This document shows, piece after piece, positions 6,162 to 8,621 of a stretch of 8,621 nt of DNA. The notes beneath the pieces are model-generated. The model searched no databases. It had not been told where the DNA came from and was given only the letters and a program-made list of their open reading frames with translations. Numbering within the stretch: position 1 is the stretch's first letter; every line of letters starts with the position of its first letter. The position numbers and the translations under genes were made by a program. Source of the stretch: an uncultured Fidelibacterota bacterium (lineage in GTDB: Bacteria; Marinisomatota; Marinisomatia; Marinisomatales; UBA1611); NCBI GenBank assembly GCA_913041325.1, contig CAJWHU010000061.1, positions 1 to 8,621 on the forward strand. The letters run 5' to 3'.

Positions 6162-7400
6162 TTATAATCTTGCCCTCACCGCCGCAACCCTATCTATAAC
6201 AGGAGGATGGCTGTATGAAAGAAAAACCATCAAAGGGTGTGGCGTTAAATGAGATAGATTACTTGCTGCTAAACCCTTGAGCATTGAAATAAGTGGAGCA
6301 GGATTTTGTGTAGTTTCCAGTGCATAAGCATCAGCTTCAAACTCATTCTTCCTGCTCAAGGCAGAGGTGATAATTGAAGTAAATATGCTAACAGGTGAAT
6401 ACAACATACCAAAAAAAAGGAGACTGCAATAAACCGATACCTCTTGGACACCAAAAACGCTACATAAAGCCCTGTCACCAAGGAAAAAGTTGAAAATAAA
6501 AAGCATCAGCCCAGTCTCTAAAATACCGAGCGAAGTACCTAACAAAATATGTTTCTTTTTATAGTGCCCAACCTCATGCGCAACGACAGATACAATTTCT
6601 TCTGTTGAATGTTTATCAAGTAAAGTGTCAAATAGAGCAATTCTTCTTGACTTGCCGTAGCCACTAAAGTAAGCATTAGAATGAGCTGACCTCCTGCTAC
6701 CATCCATAACATCAATTCTCCCTATTGGAAAATCTACTTTTTTAGCAAATGATTCTATTGCATCGCGTAGTTCACCACTGCTCAATGGTTCAAACTTGTT
6801 AAAAATAGGCGCTATAACGTTGACAAATAAAGGTTGAACAGCAATAATAAAGCCTATCACAATAAGCCATGCAATCCACCATCCATTATTTGCATAGGCA
6901 TTGAAGAAATATAATACAGGGACAATAATCGCACTGCCCAGAACTATGGTTAAACCATATCCCTTAAGTTTATCTGAAATAAATAATGCTGGGGTAGTTT
7001 TATTGAATCCATATTTCTCTTCAATTTTGAAGGTATTATAGATTGAAAATGGTAGGTTAATAATATCATTAACTAAAAAAATTATCCCAAAAAATACTAG
7101 ACCATGCACAACTGAATTATCTGAAAAACTTCGAGCCATAGTATCTATATAGCCAAAAATACCAGTGTGAATGACTAATAGGGTTAGGGTCAAACTAAAT
7201 GTACCTGAGAATAGGCCAAATTTAGTTTTATCTTTCAAGTAGCTTTGAGACTGAGAGTATTTCTCTTCATCATAATGATTTTTGAAGTCTTCTGGAATAT
7301 CAGAGGTAATGCTTTTCATGTTCAATAATGCACTAACCGTAGAGAGCGCGTATTCAAATAGCAACGCTCCTATGATTATTGAATAGTATGTTTGTTCCAT
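6162..7400 (-). CDS. Ste24-type M48 membrane zinc metallopeptidase
   Basis: 412 residues, close to the usual size of CAAX protease Ste24 homologues. An N-terminal M48 membrane domain with several helices (1-200) contains LPFSIYNTFKIEEKYGFN (116-133), a typical Ste24 block. The catalytic HEVGH lies at 275-279 (two zinc His and catalytic Glu), and the third zinc ligand is E353 in NEFEADAYA. A closing SHPP (397-400) with the V-x-R-V segment completes the family pattern. The SRRSAHSNAYFSG block (235-247) is also conserved. Bacteria lack CAAX prenylation in general, so the native substrate is probably a membrane or exported protein; that is inference. The ATG has TAAGG 5 nt upstream. It follows the redoxin gene by 7 nt and closes the right-hand operon. 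Confidence 0.95.
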   Translation of the reverse strand: MEQTYYSIIIGALLFEYALSTVSALLNMKSITSDIPEDFKNHYDEEKYSQSQSYLKDKTKFGLFSGTFSLTLTLLVIHTGIFGYIDTMARSFSDNSVVHGLVFFGIIFLVNDIINLPFSIYNTFKIEEKYGFNKTTPALFISDKLKGYGLTIVLGSAIIVPVLYFFNAYANNGWWIAWLIVIGFIIAVQPLFVNVIAPIFNKFEPLSSGELRDAIESFAKKVDFPIGRIDVMDGSRRSAHSNAYFSGYGKSRRIALFDTLLDKHSTEEIVSVVAHEVGHYKKKHILLGTSLGILETGLMLFIFNFFLGDRALCSVFGVQEVSVYCSLLFFGMLYSPVSIFTSIITSALSRKNEFEADAYALETTQNPAPLISMLKGLAASNLSHLTPHPLMVFLSYSHPPVIDRVAAVRARL

Positions 7401-7407
7401 TGATACC

Positions 7408-7989
7408 TTAAAATTTTATTGAGCAGCCAATGGCCTTACTGACAGGCTTTTGAATTAGTTTATCGTTGAGTAATTGATCAAGGGCATTTGTTAGATAGGG
7501 TTCCTCTACATTGTTTGCATTGCGCGAATTGTCGTCTATTGCCCCGCGGTATACTAGTTTATCTTTTTCATCAAACAAATAGATGTGTGGTGTTTTGGTA
7601 GCACCAAAAGCTTTAGCTAGCATAGATTTTTGGTCCTGTGCGTATGGAAAATTGTACCTATTTTTTTTTGCATGCTTCACCATTTTTTCAAAGCTATCAG
7701 AACCATCAAATCTATTGGCGTTAGAGTTTACAGCAATGACACCTATACCTTTTGGCATATACTTCTCTGCTATTGTTACGTATCTATCCTCCCACTGAAT
7801 CACAAATGGGCATGTATTACAAGAAAATATTACAAGAGTTCCATTCTCTCCTTTGATATCTGATAGACTTAGATTTTTACCACTTATATCGTTTAATAAA
7901 TAGTCTGGTTTTGGCATCATTGTGCCAATTTCAAGCTCCTTGGCTAGGCCAAATGAAAAAATAAATAAATATACAATTGTTCTAAACAT
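7408..7989 (-). CDS. Exported thioredoxin-fold protein (redoxin/peroxiredoxin-like, CNTC)
   Basis: 193 residues. Residues 1-16 (MFRTIVYLFIFSFGLA) form a signal peptide with a likely cleavage after FGLA, placing the protein in the periplasm. The redoxin domain has FSCNTCPFV (C57, C60), AVNSN (86-90), a cis-Pro at TKTPH (P134), VYRGAIDD (146-153) and a C-terminal AIGCSIKF with an extra Cys (C189). This set is typical of the AhpC/TSA-related thioredoxin family with CNxC motifs, whose usual C-terminus is GCxIKW. It probably exchanges disulfides with exported proteins; the partner is unknown. SD AGG lies 8 nt before the ATG. The stop of the lipoprotein gene (TAG) forms part of that SD region, and the gap is 9 nt. 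Confidence 0.93.
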   Translation of the reverse strand: MFRTIVYLFIFSFGLAKELEIGTMMPKPDYLLNDISGKNLSLSDIKGENGTLVIFSCNTCPFVIQWEDRYVTIAEKYMPKGIGVIAVNSNANRFDGSDSFEKMVKHAKKNRYNFPYAQDQKSMLAKAFGATKTPHIYLFDEKDKLVYRGAIDDNSRNANNVEEPYLTNALDQLLNDKLIQKPVSKAIGCSIKF

Positions 7990-7998
7990 GACATCATC

Positions 7999-8475
7999 CT
8001 ACGAGTTTAGTGCTATGTTTATAGCGGCTCTAAATTTTGATTCAGGGGCAATTCCCTCCCAGTAATCTACGATATTTCCCGATGATTTTGCGTAAACAAC
8101 TGTAAAGGGGAGACTGCCTGTCCATTCTTTATGAATTCGTTCAATAAATGGTTCATCTTTTTCTTTTTTTATGTATGAAATAGGTCCGACTTTGTAGCGA
8201 TTTAGAAATGCTTTAACATTATCCTCCTCTTCCTCAAAGTCTGCACTTACAAATATAATCTCTAGATCTTCAATCTCATTCGCAAGTTTTACAATCATGG
8301 GGAATTCTTCAATACAGGGCATACACCAGAGCGCCCATACATTTAAAAGTACTACCTTTTTGCTTTTCAATTTATTTATTTCTAGTATTAAGTCATCGGC
8401 AGTTGAGGGTAATAATTCTACACCACCGCAGCCTAGAAAAAAAGTGAAAAACATAAGTGAAAATAATTTTTTCAT
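7999..8475 (-). CDS. TlpA/ResA-like thioredoxin lipoprotein
   Basis: 158 residues. A short signal ends in the lipobox FLGC (C16, followed by Gly-Gly), so the protein is probably lipid-anchored; Phe at -3 is a little unusual. The thioredoxin fold has WALWCMPC (C51, C54 in a WCxxC motif), a second strand IIFVSADF (73-80), and the cis-Pro in GSLPFT (P123). These are features of TlpA/ResA-type thiol-disulfide oxidoreductases, which reduce or repair disulfides outside the cytoplasm. The gene overlaps the acylase stop by 4 nt (ATGA) and has no clear SD, so translational coupling to the acylase is likely. It is followed after 9 nt by a second exported thioredoxin-fold gene. Confidence 0.93.
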   Translation of the reverse strand: MKKLFSLMFFTFFLGCGGVELLPSTADDLILEINKLKSKKVVLLNVWALWCMPCIEEFPMIVKLANEIEDLEIIFVSADFEEEEDNVKAFLNRYKVGPISYIKKEKDEPFIERIHKEWTGSLPFTVVYAKSSGNIVDYWEGIAPESKFRAAINIALNS

Positions 8476-8621
8476 GGTCTTATCTGCTTCATCTCATGCT
8501 TGGAGAATAATTTTGACTGGTCGTCATAGTGAGGGGAACTTTTGTCATTGGTTGAACTCCCATATTGGTGCACACTCCAAGCATTTAACTGACCATCAGG
8601 GCCCCACTCAACTGCCTGAAT
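8472..8621 (-). CDS. Penicillin-acylase family Ntn hydrolase, C-terminal end (partial)
   Basis: Only the last 49 codons are in the window; the gene starts beyond the right edge. The fragment reads VEWGPDGQLNAWSVHQYGS, then NDKSSPHYDDQSKLFS and a short KHEMKQIRP end. The pairing of H-Q-x-G-x-S with SPHYDDQ close to the C-terminus is characteristic of penicillin acylase, aculeacin A acylase and acyl-homoserine-lactone acylase (S45) proteins. The catalytic N-terminal Ser of the beta chain is not visible here. Substrate class (beta-lactam side chain, AHL or other acyl amide) cannot be decided from this end. The TGA overlaps the TlpA-like ATG by four bases. Confidence 0.85.
   Translation of the reverse strand: MQAVEWGPDGQLNAWSVHQYGSSTNDKSSPHYDDQSKLFSKHEMKQIRP

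Overview
The window is AT-rich, compact and entirely minus-strand: twelve genes read right to left, with gaps of only a few bases or short overlaps between most of them. A lipobox protein, two exported thioredoxin-fold proteins and clear Shine-Dalgarno sites (AGGAG, AAGG) point to a Gram-negative, probably proteobacterial genome. The streamlined layout and low GC would suit an uncultured marine gammaproteobacterium (SAR86-like is a guess). The SD usage argues mildly against Bacteroidota. No rRNA, tRNA, CRISPR, integrase or transposase is visible, and no gene-free stretch exceeds 300 bases.

Right block (8621 to 6162): the C-terminal 49 residues of a penicillin-acylase-type Ntn hydrolase overlap by 4 nt the start of a TlpA-like thioredoxin lipoprotein. 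A CNTC-type periplasmic redoxin and a Ste24-type M48 membrane metallopeptidase follow at 9 and 7 nt. This looks like one envelope-oriented operon.

Middle block (6118 to 2672): a previously easy-to-miss 52-residue membrane protein overlaps the start of a Bax-inhibitor-1/YccA family protein. A DUF819 membrane protein and a right-handed parallel beta-helix protein of the TIGR03805 type follow. The beta-helix gene has no good canonical start. An ATT codon preceded by AAGGG would restore a complete signal peptide.

Left block (2539 to 1): a gap of about 130 nt with a possible promoter precedes a second tightly coupled operon. It encodes a small cupin-like protein, a soluble protein ending in a Cys/Gly tail (Cys spaced by 4, 3 and 2 glycines), a membrane-anchored protein with the WHLHL signature of the glycine-rich-domain (GRDP, PF07173-like) family, and an FAD-dependent amine-oxidase/desaturase-like flavoprotein that runs off the left edge. 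The repeated GGA-GGT codons of the Cys/Gly tail also form the apparent ribosome binding site of the GRDP-like gene. This four-gene unit has no function I can name and is the best candidate here for an undescribed system.
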